A DNA stretch of 64,000 bases. Source: Variovorax sp. CF079. GTDB taxonomy: Bacteria > Pseudomonadota > Gammaproteobacteria > Burkholderiales > Burkholderiaceae_C. Numbering within the stretch: position 1 is the stretch's first letter; every line of letters starts with the position of its first letter. The translations under genes were made by a program, and so were the position numbers. Below are positions 27,195-36,211 of this stretch, piece by piece. Below the pieces are notes generated by a model. The model made no database searches, had not been told where the DNA came from, and saw only the letters and a list, made by a program, of their open reading frames with translations. The DNA lies in the NCBI RefSeq assembly GCF_900101545.1, contig NZ_FMZU01000006.1:1-64000 (forward strand). Direction: 5' to 3'.

Positions 27195-28040
27195 CTAGCG
27201 TGCGCGAGTGCCCATGACCGCCGCGGAGATGATCAGGGCGGCCGCGAGCGCGATGCTCCAGCTCAGCGGCCGCGCCGTGACCACCAGCAGCAGCGCCGTC
27301 GACGCCAGCGGCGTGATGTAGCTCAGGATGCCGATCTGGCGCACGTCGCCGCGCTTGAGCGCCATGTCCCAGAGGAAGAAGGCCGCGCCCAGCGGGCCGA
27401 GGCCACACAGCGCGACCAGCAGCCAGTCGCGCGAAGTGAGGGCCGCGGCCGGCTCCAGCAGCGCGTGGCACAAGAGCGAAAGCGCGCCCGACACCAGGCC
27501 GAAGAGCCCGATGGCCGCGGTCGGGAACGCGGGCACGCGCCGCGTCCACAGCGAATAGCTGGCCCAGATGAAGGCCGAGCCCAGGGCCGGCGCAAAGCCC
27601 CAGTAGGCGCTGCCGGCCGAGGCCGCGCCAGCGCCGCGCGTGCCGAGGATCGCGATGGCGGCGCCCGCGAAGCCCAGCAGGGCCGCGACCACATGCAGCG
27701 GCCGCAGCCACACGCCCGGCAGCAGCGCCGGCGCCAGCACGACCATGAAGAGCGGCCACAGGTAGTTGACCAGGTTGGCCTCCACCGGCGGCGCGTGCCG
27801 CAGCGCGATGAAGAGCAGGAAGTGGAAGCCGAACAGCCCGTAGACGCCCAGCGCCAGCGTGCGCGGCGGGACTGTCCAGGCCCGGCGGTCGCGCAGCACG
27901 GCGGGCCAGCTCATGACGCTGCCGATCATCAGCGCGAGCCCGGTCAGGAGGAAGGGCGGCAGGTGCGAGAGTGAAGTGCCCAGCGAGGCGAGCGTGCCCC
28001 AGAGGGCGATGGCGGCGAGTGCGTACAGCGTGGCGGACAT
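27195..28040 (-). CDS. EamA/DMT-superfamily transporter
   Basis: A 281-aa protein with about ten membrane helices and two EamA repeats. LWGTLASLGTSLSHLPPFLLTGLALMIGS and FLWDMALKRGDVRQIGILSYITPLAS are typical of aromatic amino-acid exporter-like (YddG-type) members. The start ATG is at 28040. It follows the AraC gene 65 bases downstream in the same direction, so the AraC protein may control it. The substrate is unknown. Confidence 0.88.
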   Translation of the reverse strand: MSATLYALAAIALWGTLASLGTSLSHLPPFLLTGLALMIGSVMSWPAVLRDRRAWTVPPRTLALGVYGLFGFHFLLFIALRHAPPVEANLVNYLWPLFMVVLAPALLPGVWLRPLHVVAALLGFAGAAIAILGTRGAGAASAGSAYWGFAPALGSAFIWASYSLWTRRVPAFPTAAIGLFGLVSGALSLLCHALLEPAAALTSRDWLLVALCGLGPLGAAFFLWDMALKRGDVRQIGILSYITPLASTALLLVVTARPLSWSIALAAALIISAAVMGTRAR

Positions 28041-28105
28041 GCGCTCGAGCTTAAGCGGCGCGATCGTCGCGCAACGACGGTTCGTCGTCGAGCAATGACG
28101 GCGTT

Positions 28106-28804
28106 TCAGCTCTTTCGCAGGGCGGCAGTGAGCGCCGAAGGCGAACGGTAGCCCGTGCGCCGCGCGGTCTCCGCGACGCTCATGCCACCGCTGCGCAACT
28201 GCCGCGCCTGCAGCAGGCGCTGGCTTCGCAGCCATTGCATCGCAGCTACACCCTGCTCGTCGCGGCAGCGCTGGGCGAACTGACTGGGGCTCAGGCACGC
28301 GACCGCCGCGAGGTCGGCGACGCTCAAGGGCCGATGCCAGCGCGCCTGCGCCCACGCGGCGAGGGCCGGCCAGTCGATGGCGCGCCTGCGGCCGTTCGGC
28401 ACCACGGGCCCCCAGGCCTCCAGCAGCAGCGCCGGCGCATGGTGCAGCGCGGCCGCGGGCGGCGAAGCCTGCGTCACGCACAGCGCCAGGTAGCGCGCCA
28501 GGGAGAGCAGCTGCGGTGTCATCGGCGAGCGTCCCGCGCACTGCGCCCACAGGTCCTGCGTGGTGTCGAGCACGAGGCAGCGGCTGCCGGCGCGCGATTC
28601 GAAGTCGTGCCGGTCGCCGGGTGTCACCACCCAGCCCTCGCCCGCGCCGATGCGTCGGCCGCGTCCCTCGATCTCCAGGTCCAGCACGCCATCGAGCCCG
28701 ACCAGCACCTGGAAATGGTCGTGCGCATGGCTGCCGCGCGAGGCGCCATAGCGCCGCAGCGAAAGACCGTGCGGAGGCGACGAGGACGTGCTGTTGAACT
28801 GCAT
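28106..28804 (-). CDS. AraC-family regulator with cupin sensor
   Basis: A 232-aa regulator. The N-terminal part (SHAHDHFQVLVGLDGVLDLEIEGR) is the small cupin-like sensor of the AraC-ligand type; the C-terminal ~95 residues hold the HTH pair (LSVADLAAVACLSPSQFAQRC and MSVAETARRTGYRSPSALTAAL). The second helix-turn-helix ends abruptly at the C-terminus (LRKS), a little shorter than usual. It is co-directional with the EamA exporter. Confidence 0.87.
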   Translation of the reverse strand: MQFNSTSSSPPHGLSLRRYGASRGSHAHDHFQVLVGLDGVLDLEIEGRGRRIGAGEGWVVTPGDRHDFESRAGSRCLVLDTTQDLWAQCAGRSPMTPQLLSLARYLALCVTQASPPAAALHHAPALLLEAWGPVVPNGRRRAIDWPALAAWAQARWHRPLSVADLAAVACLSPSQFAQRCRDEQGVAAMQWLRSQRLLQARQLRSGGMSVAETARRTGYRSPSALTAALRKS

Positions 28805-28830
28805 GAACGGGGCGCCGATTGTCCTCCCGT

Positions 28831-29562
28831 TCAGCCGGCCGAGCGCTGCAGCCGCATGGTGAGCGAGAAGCGATCCGCGGGGTGGACGGTGACCGTGACG
28901 TCGATCGTTTCGCCGCCGGCATCGAGGTAGCGGCGCACGATCTGCAGGGCCGCCGAGCCGGTTTCCACGCCCAACTGCCGCGCCATCGCCGCGGGCACTT
29001 CCAGCGCCTGCAGCTGCTGCACGATCTCGACCACGCGCCGGCCGTACTGCTGCTCGATCAAGGTGCTGACCAGCGTCTCCGGCGAATCGCGAACCCGCTC
29101 CACCAGGTCGGTGTAGGCCGGGTCCATGTACAGGTCGGTCCAGCAGATCGGCAGCTCGGGCTGCTCTTCGTCCATCCGCAGGCTGGAGATGCGCAGCCAC
29201 GCCGTTCCTTCCGCGCAGCCGAGCAGGCGCGCCAGGGCGCCCTTGGCCTCGACCGTCTCGACCTCGCGCACCACCCGCACGTGCGTCGCTCCGAACTGCA
29301 CCACGTCCTCGACCGAGGCCAGCGACTGTTGGAAGCCGACCTGCGGCGTTGCCGACTCCACGCGCGTGCCGACGTTCTTGCGGCGCGATACCAGGCCCAG
29401 TTGCTGCAGTTCCTGCAACGCGGCGCGCACCGTGTGCCGGCTGGTCTTGTAGTGGTCGCGCAGCTCCAGTTCGGTCGGCAGCAGCGTGCCTACGGGGTAG
29501 TGGCCCGAAGTGATGCCTTCCTTGAGGTGTCGCGCGATATCGGAGAAGCGGGGCTTGTTCAT
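28831..29562 (-). CDS. GntR/HutC-family regulator with UTRA domain
   Basis: A 243-aa regulator. Residues 1-70 are the GntR winged helix (FSDIARHLKEGITSGHYPVGTLLPTELELRDHYKTSRHTVRAALQEL has the family spacing). The UTRA ligand domain follows. The start MNKPRF at 29562 gives the normal N-terminus; an open frame continues upstream over the operator. It diverges from the lyase-Bug-FumC genes across 94 bases that contain a perfect double operator, so it most likely represses them and itself until a small effector binds. Confidence 0.92.
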   Translation of the reverse strand: MNKPRFSDIARHLKEGITSGHYPVGTLLPTELELRDHYKTSRHTVRAALQELQQLGLVSRRKNVGTRVESATPQVGFQQSLASVEDVVQFGATHVRVVREVETVEAKGALARLLGCAEGTAWLRISSLRMDEEQPELPICWTDLYMDPAYTDLVERVRDSPETLVSTLIEQQYGRRVVEIVQQLQALEVPAAMARQLGVETGSAALQIVRRYLDAGGETIDVTVTVHPADRFSLTMRLQRSAG

Positions 29563-29599
29563 CGTGGGCGTGATTCTGAGGCTCAGGGTTAACACCGAG

Positions 29600-29645
29600 T
29601 TGTGATTATGTTCGGACATATTAAAGTTAAATATGTCCGAACATA
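29600..29645 (+). promoter_or_regulatory. Promoter and paired operator for the GntR/UTRA regulator
   Basis: A perfect 16-bp inverted repeat (TATGTTCGGACATATT at 29607-29622, its complement at 29630-29645) is separated by 7 bases. Each arm is itself close to palindromic (ATGTYCGRACAT), so the region holds two dimer sites. A TTGTGA/TAAAGT pair (29600-29605 and 29622-29627, 16-base spacer) makes a plausible promoter that the left site would cover. The right arm ends at the first in-frame ATG region of the lyase gene. Confidence 0.85.
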
Positions 29646-29656
29646 TGAAGGTCCAC

Positions 29657-31033
29657 ATGTCCTCTTCATCCATGCCGATGGCCAGCACCGTCGTCGATTC
29701 GATCCTGTTCCGCGACGCCTTCGGCACCGCGAAGATGCGCTCGCTCTTCTCCGACCGCGCATTGATCCAGCGCTACATCGATGCCGAGGTCGCGCTCGCG
29801 AAGGCCGAGGCACGCGTCGGCGTGATCCCGCAGGAGGCGGCCGAAACGATCGCGCGCGAATCCACCATCGAGCGCATCGACTTCGACCACATGCGCGAGG
29901 AGACCGACATCGTCGGCTACCCGATCCTGCCGCTGGTGCATCAACTGGTGGCAATGTGCGGCGAGGCCGGCCGCTATGTGCACTGGGGCGCGACCACGCA
30001 GGACATCATGGACACCGCGGTGGCGCTGCAGGTGCGCGATGCGCTCGACAGCATCGACGCCGACATTCGCGAATTGCGCGCCATCCTGGCCGGGCTCGCG
30101 AAGAAGCACCGCGACACGCCGATGGCCGGCCGCACCCACCTGCAGCAGGCCCTGCCTGTGACCTTCGGCTACAAGGTCGCGATCTGGCTCGCGATGTTCG
30201 ATCGCCACCAGCAGCGCCTGGCCGAGCTGCGCCCGCGCGTCGCGCTGGTCGAGTTCGCCGGCGCCGCGGGCACGCTGGCCTCGCTCGGTGACAAGGGTTT
30301 CGAAGTCCAGCAGGCGATGGCCGAAGAGCTCGGCCTGGGCGTGCCGGCCACCACCTGGCATGTGGCACGCGACGGCTTCGCCGAGGCGGTGAACCTGCTG
30401 GCGCTCGTGACCGGCTCGCTCGGCAAGATCGCGCTCGACATCATGATCATGGCCTCGACCGAGTTCGCCGAGGTCTACGAGCCCTTCGTCAAGGGACGCG
30501 GCGCCAGCAGCACGATGCCGCAGAAGCGCAACCCGATCTCCAGCGAACTGATGCTGGCCGCATCGAAAGCGGTGCGGCAGCACGCCGGGCTGATGGTCGA
30601 TGCGATGGTGCAGGACTTCGAGCGCGCCACCGGCCCATGGCATGCCGAGTGGATCGCGATTCCCGAGAGCTTCATCCTCACGGCGGGTGCGCTGCACCAG
30701 GCCAAGTTCGCGCTCGGCGGCCTGGTCGTCGATGCCGAACGCATGAAGCACAACCTCGGCATCAGCCGCGGCCTGATCGTGGCCGAGGCGGTGATGATGG
30801 GCCTGGCGCCCCACACCGGCCGCCAGCACGCGCATGACCTCGTCTACGACGCCTGCCGCACGGTGAACGAGAAGGGCGGCACGCTGGCCGAGGCGCTGGC
30901 CGCGCTGCCCGAAGTCACGAAGCACCTCGACCGCGCCGCGATCGACCGCCTGACCGATCCCGCCAACTACCTCGGCCTCGCGCCGCAGATGGTGGACCGC
31001 GCGCTTGCGCTGTCTGCGAAGGCGCAGCACTGA
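29657..31033 (+). CDS. Lyase of the fumarase/PcaB superfamily
   Basis: A 458-aa member of the adenylosuccinate lyase/3-carboxymuconate cycloisomerase (PcaB) group. The superfamily signature is GASSTMPQKRNPISSE, with the catalytic Ser in its loop, and GRTHLQQALPVTFG and HWGATTQD are the other conserved regions. The start at 29657 is preferred since AAGG lies 5 bases upstream; in-frame ATGs at 29633 and 29645 overlap the operator. The reaction is probably a beta-elimination that gives fumarate or a related diacid. No other pca genes are near, so PcaB itself is doubtful. Confidence 0.88.
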   Translation: MSSSSMPMASTVVDSILFRDAFGTAKMRSLFSDRALIQRYIDAEVALAKAEARVGVIPQEAAETIARESTIERIDFDHMREETDIVGYPILPLVHQLVAMCGEAGRYVHWGATTQDIMDTAVALQVRDALDSIDADIRELRAILAGLAKKHRDTPMAGRTHLQQALPVTFGYKVAIWLAMFDRHQQRLAELRPRVALVEFAGAAGTLASLGDKGFEVQQAMAEELGLGVPATTWHVARDGFAEAVNLLALVTGSLGKIALDIMIMASTEFAEVYEPFVKGRGASSTMPQKRNPISSELMLAASKAVRQHAGLMVDAMVQDFERATGPWHAEWIAIPESFILTAGALHQAKFALGGLVVDAERMKHNLGISRGLIVAEAVMMGLAPHTGRQHAHDLVYDACRTVNEKGGTLAEALAALPEVTKHLDRAAIDRLTDPANYLGLAPQMVDRALALSAKAQH

Positions 31034-31077
31034 ATTCTCCCGACCCCACCCTTCATTCCATTCCAGGAGACATGAGC

Positions 31078-32055
31078 ATGCGTTTCATCAAGACTCTTCT
31101 GTGCGCGCTCGCGGCCGCCGCCGCCGTGGGTGCCGCGCACGCCCAGGCCTACCCCGCCAAGCCGATCACGTGGATCGTGCCCTTTGCCGCGGGCGGCCCG
31201 ACCGACGCGCTGGCGCGCAGCATCGCCGAGCGCGTGGCGCGCGAGGTCGGCCAGCCGATCGTGATCGACAACGCGCCCGGCGCAGGCGGCACCATCGGTG
31301 CAGCCAAGGCCGCGCGCGCCGCGCCCGACGGCTACACCATGCTGGTCGGCCACATGGGCTACATGGGCGCCGCGCCGGCACTCTACAAGAAGTTGAACTA
31401 CGACCCGGTGAAGGACTTCGAGCCCGTGTTCCGCTTTCCCGATACGCCGCTGGTGCTGATGGTGCGCAAGGAGCATCCGGCCAGGAACATCGAGGGGCTG
31501 ATCGACTTTGGCAGGAAGAATCCTGACAAGCTCTTCATCAGCAACGCCGGCGTGGGTTCCAGCTCGCACCTGATCGCGGCGCTGGTCGCGAGTGCGGCCG
31601 GCATCAAGGTCACGCTGGTGCCGTACAAGGGCGCGGGGCCGGCGCTGGTGGACGTGATCGGCGGCCAGGTCGACGGCATCTTCGACCAGACCAACACGGC
31701 GCTGCCGCAGATCACCGAGTCCAAGGTGCGTGCGCTCGCCGTCACCTCGAAGGTGCGCCTGCCGCAGTTGAAGGACGTGCCCACGCTGGCCGAGACCGTG
31801 CTGCCCGGCTTCGAGGCGTCGACCTGGTACGGCATCTACGCGCCCAAGGGAACGCCCAAGGCCGCGCTCGACAAGGTCCAGCAGGCCTATCTGAAGGTCA
31901 TGACGGACAAGACCTTCACCGACAAGATGAGCGCGCAGGCGATCCAGATGCTGCCGACCGAGCAGTACACCGGCGCCGCGCTGGGCAAGCACACCGAGGC
32001 GGAGGTGGCGCGCTGGAAAGCGGTCGCGGCCAAGACCAACATCTCGCTGGACTGA
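31078..32055 (+). CDS. Bug-family (TTT) periplasmic solute receptor
   Basis: A 325-aa receptor of the Bug/TctC family, abundant in Burkholderiales. A Sec signal ends at AHAQA. The mature protein starts YPAKPITWIVPFAAGGPTD, and has VIDNAPGAGGTIGA and YKGAGPALVDVIGGQVD. The ATG at 31078 is preferred over 31072 because AGGAG lies 8 bases before it. Bug receptors usually bind carboxylates. No TctA/TctB membrane components are in the window, so this is an orphan receptor or works with the nearby permease or a distant TctAB. Confidence 0.93.
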   Translation: MRFIKTLLCALAAAAAVGAAHAQAYPAKPITWIVPFAAGGPTDALARSIAERVAREVGQPIVIDNAPGAGGTIGAAKAARAAPDGYTMLVGHMGYMGAAPALYKKLNYDPVKDFEPVFRFPDTPLVLMVRKEHPARNIEGLIDFGRKNPDKLFISNAGVGSSSHLIAALVASAAGIKVTLVPYKGAGPALVDVIGGQVDGIFDQTNTALPQITESKVRALAVTSKVRLPQLKDVPTLAETVLPGFEASTWYGIYAPKGTPKAALDKVQQAYLKVMTDKTFTDKMSAQAIQMLPTEQYTGAALGKHTEAEVARWKAVAAKTNISLD

Positions 32056-32060
32056 ACCCC

Positions 32061-33476
32061 ATGTCGGCCCTGCGAGTGGAGCACGATGCCTTCGGTCCGG
32101 TCGAGATTCCGGCCGACCGCTACTGGGGCGCGCAAACGCAGCGCGCACTGGGAGTATTCGAGATCGGCGAGGAGCGCTTCCCCGCCTGCCTGATCCATGC
32201 CTTCGGCTTGCAGAAGATGGCCGCCGCGCGCGCCAACCTGCGCTGCGGCGCGCTCGACGCCGCGTTGGCGCAGAAGATCGTCGCCGCCGCCGAAGAGCTG
32301 CGCGTCGGCCGCTTCGACGATCACTTCCCGCTCACCGTCTGGCAAACAGGGTCGGGCACGCAAACCAACATGAACGCGAACGAGGTGATCGCGAACCGCG
32401 CCAACGAGTTGCTGGGCCAGCCGCTGGGCACACGCGCGCCGGTGCATCCCAACGACCACGTCAACGCATCGCAATCGTCCAACGACAGCTTCCCGACCGT
32501 GATGCACCTGGCGGCGCTGCTGGAACTCACGCATCGGTTGCGGCCCGCGTTGATGCTGTTGCGTCAACGGCTGGACGAGCGCGCCGCGGCCTTCGCCGAC
32601 GTGCTGAAGATCGCGCGCACGCACCTGATGGATGCGGTGCCGATGACCATGGGCCAGGCCTTCGATGCCTTCGCCCGCCAGATCGGCCACGGCATCGACC
32701 GCATCGACGCCACGCTGCCGCGCCTGTGCCTGCTGGCGCAGGGCGGCACCGCGGCCGGCACCGGGCTCAATGCACCGCTGGGCTTCGATGCCGCCTTCTG
32801 CGAGGAGCTGAACGCGTTGACCGGCATGGCCTTTGCGCCCAATCCCAGCAAGTTCGAAGGCATGGCGGCGCACGACACGCTGGTCGAGGTCTCGGGCGCG
32901 CTCAACGTCGTCGCGGCTTCGCTGGTCAAGATCGCCAACGACATCCGCCTGCTCGGCTCGGGGCCGCGCTGCGGGCTGGGCGAACTCGTGATTCCGGACG
33001 ACGGGCTGACCAGTTCGATCATGCCGGGCAAGCGCAATCCGACGATCGCTGAAGTGGTGGTGCAAGCGAGCCTGCAGGTGATGGGCAACCACGTCACCAT
33101 CACGATGGCTGGCGCGTCAGGGAACTTCGAGCTCAACGTTGCCAAGCCGGTGCTGATCCACAACCTGCTGCAGTCGATCCGCGTGCTGGCCGACAGCGCC
33201 CGCGTGTTCTCCGAGCGTATGGTGAAGGACATCGAGGTGGACAGGCCGCGCCTTGCCGCCCATGTCGACCATGCGCTGCTGCTGGTCACCGCGCTCAATC
33301 CTGTGCTGGGTTACGACCGGGTCGCGCAGATCACGAAGACCGCGCTCGAACGGAACATCAGCCCGCGGGATGCGGCCGTCGCGCTGGGCTTCCTGAGCGC
33401 CGCGGACTACGACCGGCTGGTTGATCCGTCGGCGATGGCCGGGCTTCCAGGCAAGCCGGTGGCTAGCCGAGCCTGA
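32061..33476 (+). CDS. fumC: Class II fumarate hydratase
   Basis: A 471-aa FumC interconverting fumarate and (S)-malate. Signatures are GSGTQTNMNANEVIANRA, the HPNDHVNASQSSND substrate-binding region and SSIMPGKRNPTIAE with the catalytic Ser. It starts 5 bases after the Bug receptor stop and is under the same GntR control. A second fumarase tied to a lyase suggests it consumes fumarate released by that lyase. The 3' end overlaps the convergent permease by 14 bases. Confidence 0.94.
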   Translation: MSALRVEHDAFGPVEIPADRYWGAQTQRALGVFEIGEERFPACLIHAFGLQKMAAARANLRCGALDAALAQKIVAAAEELRVGRFDDHFPLTVWQTGSGTQTNMNANEVIANRANELLGQPLGTRAPVHPNDHVNASQSSNDSFPTVMHLAALLELTHRLRPALMLLRQRLDERAAAFADVLKIARTHLMDAVPMTMGQAFDAFARQIGHGIDRIDATLPRLCLLAQGGTAAGTGLNAPLGFDAAFCEELNALTGMAFAPNPSKFEGMAAHDTLVEVSGALNVVAASLVKIANDIRLLGSGPRCGLGELVIPDDGLTSSIMPGKRNPTIAEVVVQASLQVMGNHVTITMAGASGNFELNVAKPVLIHNLLQSIRVLADSARVFSERMVKDIEVDRPRLAAHVDHALLLVTALNPVLGYDRVAQITKTALERNISPRDAAVALGFLSAADYDRLVDPSAMAGLPGKPVASRA

Positions 33477-34551
33477 GCAGCAGTGCCGAAGCGGCGCACA
33501 CCAGCAGGAGGGGGATGCTGATGCGATGGAACTCGCGCAGTCCGTGCGGCACCTTGGCCAGGCGCAAGGCGATCAGGTTGGCCAGCGACCCCAGCACGCA
33601 GCCGAAGCCGCCGACGCTGACGCCGGCCGCCAGCGCCGGCAGGTCGTGCACGTAGTGCTCCAGCAGGATGGCCGCCGGCACGTTGCTGATGAACTGCGAG
33701 GCGAGGATCGCGGCGAGGTAGGCACGCCAGCCCTCGGCGATAGTCCATTGGCCGAGCAGCGATGCGACGGCGGGCAGCTCGGCCAGCTGGCGCAGGTCGA
33801 CGAACATCAGCGCGATGATCGCGAGCAGCGCCCAGTCGACGCCGAGCAGCACGCGCGGGCGCAGCAGCAGGAAGGCACCGAACACCACAGCCAGCCCGGC
33901 CGTGAGCCAATGGCGATCGAGCGCGATCACGAAGCCGATGAAGAGCAGGGCAGACAACACAAGCAGCCGCGGCTGCATGGGCGCCGCATCGCCGGCCGGC
34001 TTGAGTAGGATCGGCGCGCGCGGCACCAGGAAGCGGATGGCGAGGAAGAGCCAGAACAGCATCAGCGCCACGGTCGGCGCCATCATGCCCATGAAGCCGA
34101 CGAAGCTCTCGCCCGAGCGATGCCAGAGAAAGAGGTTCTGCGGATTGCCGATCGGCGTGAGCGCGGAGCCCGCGTTGACGGCCAGCGCTTCCAGCACCAC
34201 CAGCCGCGCCAGCGGCAGATGCGCCTGCGCCGCCAGCACGCGCGTGAGCGGCACCAGCAGGAACAGGCTCACGTCGTTGGTGACCAGCGCCGAGAGCAGC
34301 GCCGCGCTCGCGGTGAGCAGAAAGACCAGGCTTCGCAGCTCGGCGGTGCGCGACAGCAGCCGCGCGGCGGCGGCCTGCAGCATCCCGCTCTTCTCCACGC
34401 CCCGGGTGATGACGAGCAGGCCGGCGAGCGCGCCGATGGTCTGCCAGTCGACCAATCGCAGGTAGTCCGCCGGCGCACGCGGCCGTGCGATAGCGAACCC
34501 GATGGCGACCAGCGCCAGCACCCACAGCAGCGTGTTGCCGCCGCCGTGCAC
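33463..34551 (-). CDS. SLC13/ArsB-NhaD-type anion permease
   Basis: A 362-aa membrane protein with about eleven helices. Motifs ALVTNDVSLFLLVPLT, NAGSALTPIGNPQNLFLW and SQFISNVPAAILL are the two re-entrant SN-x-P type repeats of the ion-transporter superfamily that includes citrate, dicarboxylate and arsenite carriers. The GTG start at 34551 is the only reasonable one, 10 bases after the ligase stop. It may transport the dicarboxylate handled by the neighbouring fumarase and lyase. Confidence 0.82.
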   Translation of the reverse strand: MHGGGNTLLWVLALVAIGFAIARPRAPADYLRLVDWQTIGALAGLLVITRGVEKSGMLQAAAARLLSRTAELRSLVFLLTASAALLSALVTNDVSLFLLVPLTRVLAAQAHLPLARLVVLEALAVNAGSALTPIGNPQNLFLWHRSGESFVGFMGMMAPTVALMLFWLFLAIRFLVPRAPILLKPAGDAAPMQPRLLVLSALLFIGFVIALDRHWLTAGLAVVFGAFLLLRPRVLLGVDWALLAIIALMFVDLRQLAELPAVASLLGQWTIAEGWRAYLAAILASQFISNVPAAILLEHYVHDLPALAAGVSVGGFGCVLGSLANLIALRLAKVPHGLREFHRISIPLLLVCAASALLLRLG

Positions 34552-34561
34552 CGGCTCGGCT

Positions 34562-36109
34562 TCAGCGTGCTGTATCGCGCTCACGCAGCTCGCGCTTGAG
34601 CACCTTGCCGATCGCGCTGCGCGGAAGCTCGTCGATGAGCTGCAGGCGCGCGAGGCGCTGGGTCTTGCCGAGCTGCCCATTGGCCCATTGCAGCAGCGCG
34701 TCGGCGCCGGTGTCGTCGCCGGCGCGCCGCACCACGAAGGCCACCGGCGTCTCGCCCCATTGCACGGACGGCACGCCGATCACCGCGACATCGGCCACCG
34801 CCGCATGGCCGCGCAACACCGCCTCGAGATCGCTCGGGTAGATGTTGAAGCCGCCGCTGATGATCATGTCCTTCTTGCGATCGAAGAGCGTGAGGAAGCC
34901 TTCGTCGTCGAAGCGCCCGACATCGCCGGTGCGGATGAATCGCTTGCCCGCGGGATCGAACCATTCGGCCTCGCGCGTCTTCTCCGGCTGGCGGTGGTAG
35001 CCGACCATCATGCCGGCCGAATGGCCCACCACTTCGCCGGCCTCGCCGGGTGCAACTTCACGACCGCTTTCGTCGATCAACCGGATGTCGCTGCCCTCGG
35101 CCGGCTGGCCGACCGTGTGCAGCTTGTCCGGGTGCAGGTGCGCCTCGAGGATGCAGGTGCCGCCGCCCTCGGTCATGCCGTAGAACTCGATCAGGCCGCC
35201 GGGCCAGCGCTTCAGCACGTCGGCCTTCAGCGCCGCGTTGAAAGGCGCGCTGGTGCTGAACTTGAAGCGGAAGCTCGAGAGATCGTGCGCATCGAAGGCC
35301 GGATGCGCCATCAGGCGCTGGTACTGCACCGGCACCAGCATCGTGTGCGTCACGCGATGCTGCTCGGCCAGTTTCAGATAGCCGGCCGCGTCGAACTTCG
35401 GCATCAGGATCACGCAGCCGCCGTACGCGATGGTCGGAAAGAACACCACCAGCGTGGTGTTGGAGTAGAGCGGCGTCGACAGCAGCGTCACCGTGCCGCG
35501 CCCGTATTCGTACTTCGCGCCGCGCCGCACATGGGCCCAGCGCATGCCGTGGCCCTGCACGATGCCCTTGGGCTCGCCGGTGGTGCCCGAGGAATAGATG
35601 ATGTTGAAGGGCCAGGCGGGCTCCGGCTCGACGGCCGCGGGCCGCTTACCGGCCGGCGCGAGCCAGGCTTCGAGCGCGCGAGCGGCCGCGCAGCCGTCGA
35701 GCGCGATGCGCGGGACGCCTGCTGCTGCCGCATCGCCGATCACTTCGGCCGCGGCCGCATCGACGAAGAGGATGCGCGCCTCGGCGTCCTCGATCATCCG
35801 CGCCAGGCTGGCGGGGGTGGAGCCGGGCGCCAGCGGCGCGACCGCGACGCCGGCGCGCAGGGCGCCTAGGAACACGGCCGCGTAGTTCACGCTCGACGCG
35901 GCACAGACCGCGATCGCATCGCCTGCGCGCAGGCCGTCGCGTTGAAGGCCGGCCGCGATGCGGTCCATTAGCGCGTCGAGCGCGCCGTAGCTCAGCGTGC
36001 GTGCCGGATCGACGAGGGCGGGCCGCTCGGGCGATTCATGCGCATGAAATCGGACCTGTTCGGCGATCACTCCGAAGTCGCGGTTCATCGCCGCCTGGAA
36101 GTCGGTCAT
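34562..36109 (-). CDS. AMP-dependent acyl-CoA ligase
   Basis: A 515-aa class I adenylate-forming enzyme that activates a carboxylic acid to its CoA thioester. Motifs: YSSGTTGEPKG (P-loop), FYGMTEGGG, RTGDVGRFDDEGF and DRKKDMIISGGFNIYP, with the catalytic Lys in AIGKVLKRELR. The start MTDFQAAM at 36109 is preferred over an upstream ATG at 36136. The substrate class (fatty, aromatic or cyclic acid) is not evident. It forms an operon with the permease downstream and converges on the lyase module. Confidence 0.92.
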   Translation of the reverse strand: MTDFQAAMNRDFGVIAEQVRFHAHESPERPALVDPARTLSYGALDALMDRIAAGLQRDGLRAGDAIAVCAASSVNYAAVFLGALRAGVAVAPLAPGSTPASLARMIEDAEARILFVDAAAAEVIGDAAAAGVPRIALDGCAAARALEAWLAPAGKRPAAVEPEPAWPFNIIYSSGTTGEPKGIVQGHGMRWAHVRRGAKYEYGRGTVTLLSTPLYSNTTLVVFFPTIAYGGCVILMPKFDAAGYLKLAEQHRVTHTMLVPVQYQRLMAHPAFDAHDLSSFRFKFSTSAPFNAALKADVLKRWPGGLIEFYGMTEGGGTCILEAHLHPDKLHTVGQPAEGSDIRLIDESGREVAPGEAGEVVGHSAGMMVGYHRQPEKTREAEWFDPAGKRFIRTGDVGRFDDEGFLTLFDRKKDMIISGGFNIYPSDLEAVLRGHAAVADVAVIGVPSVQWGETPVAFVVRRAGDDTGADALLQWANGQLGKTQRLARLQLIDELPRSAIGKVLKRELRERDTAR

Positions 36110-36211
36110 ACGTGGTGAGAAGGATGTGGCACGCACAGGATACCGAAGTCCTGGCGGCCAAGGATGCCAACGGCAGGAGGTGATCGGACGCCGGCTTCGG
36201 CATCCGCCGCC

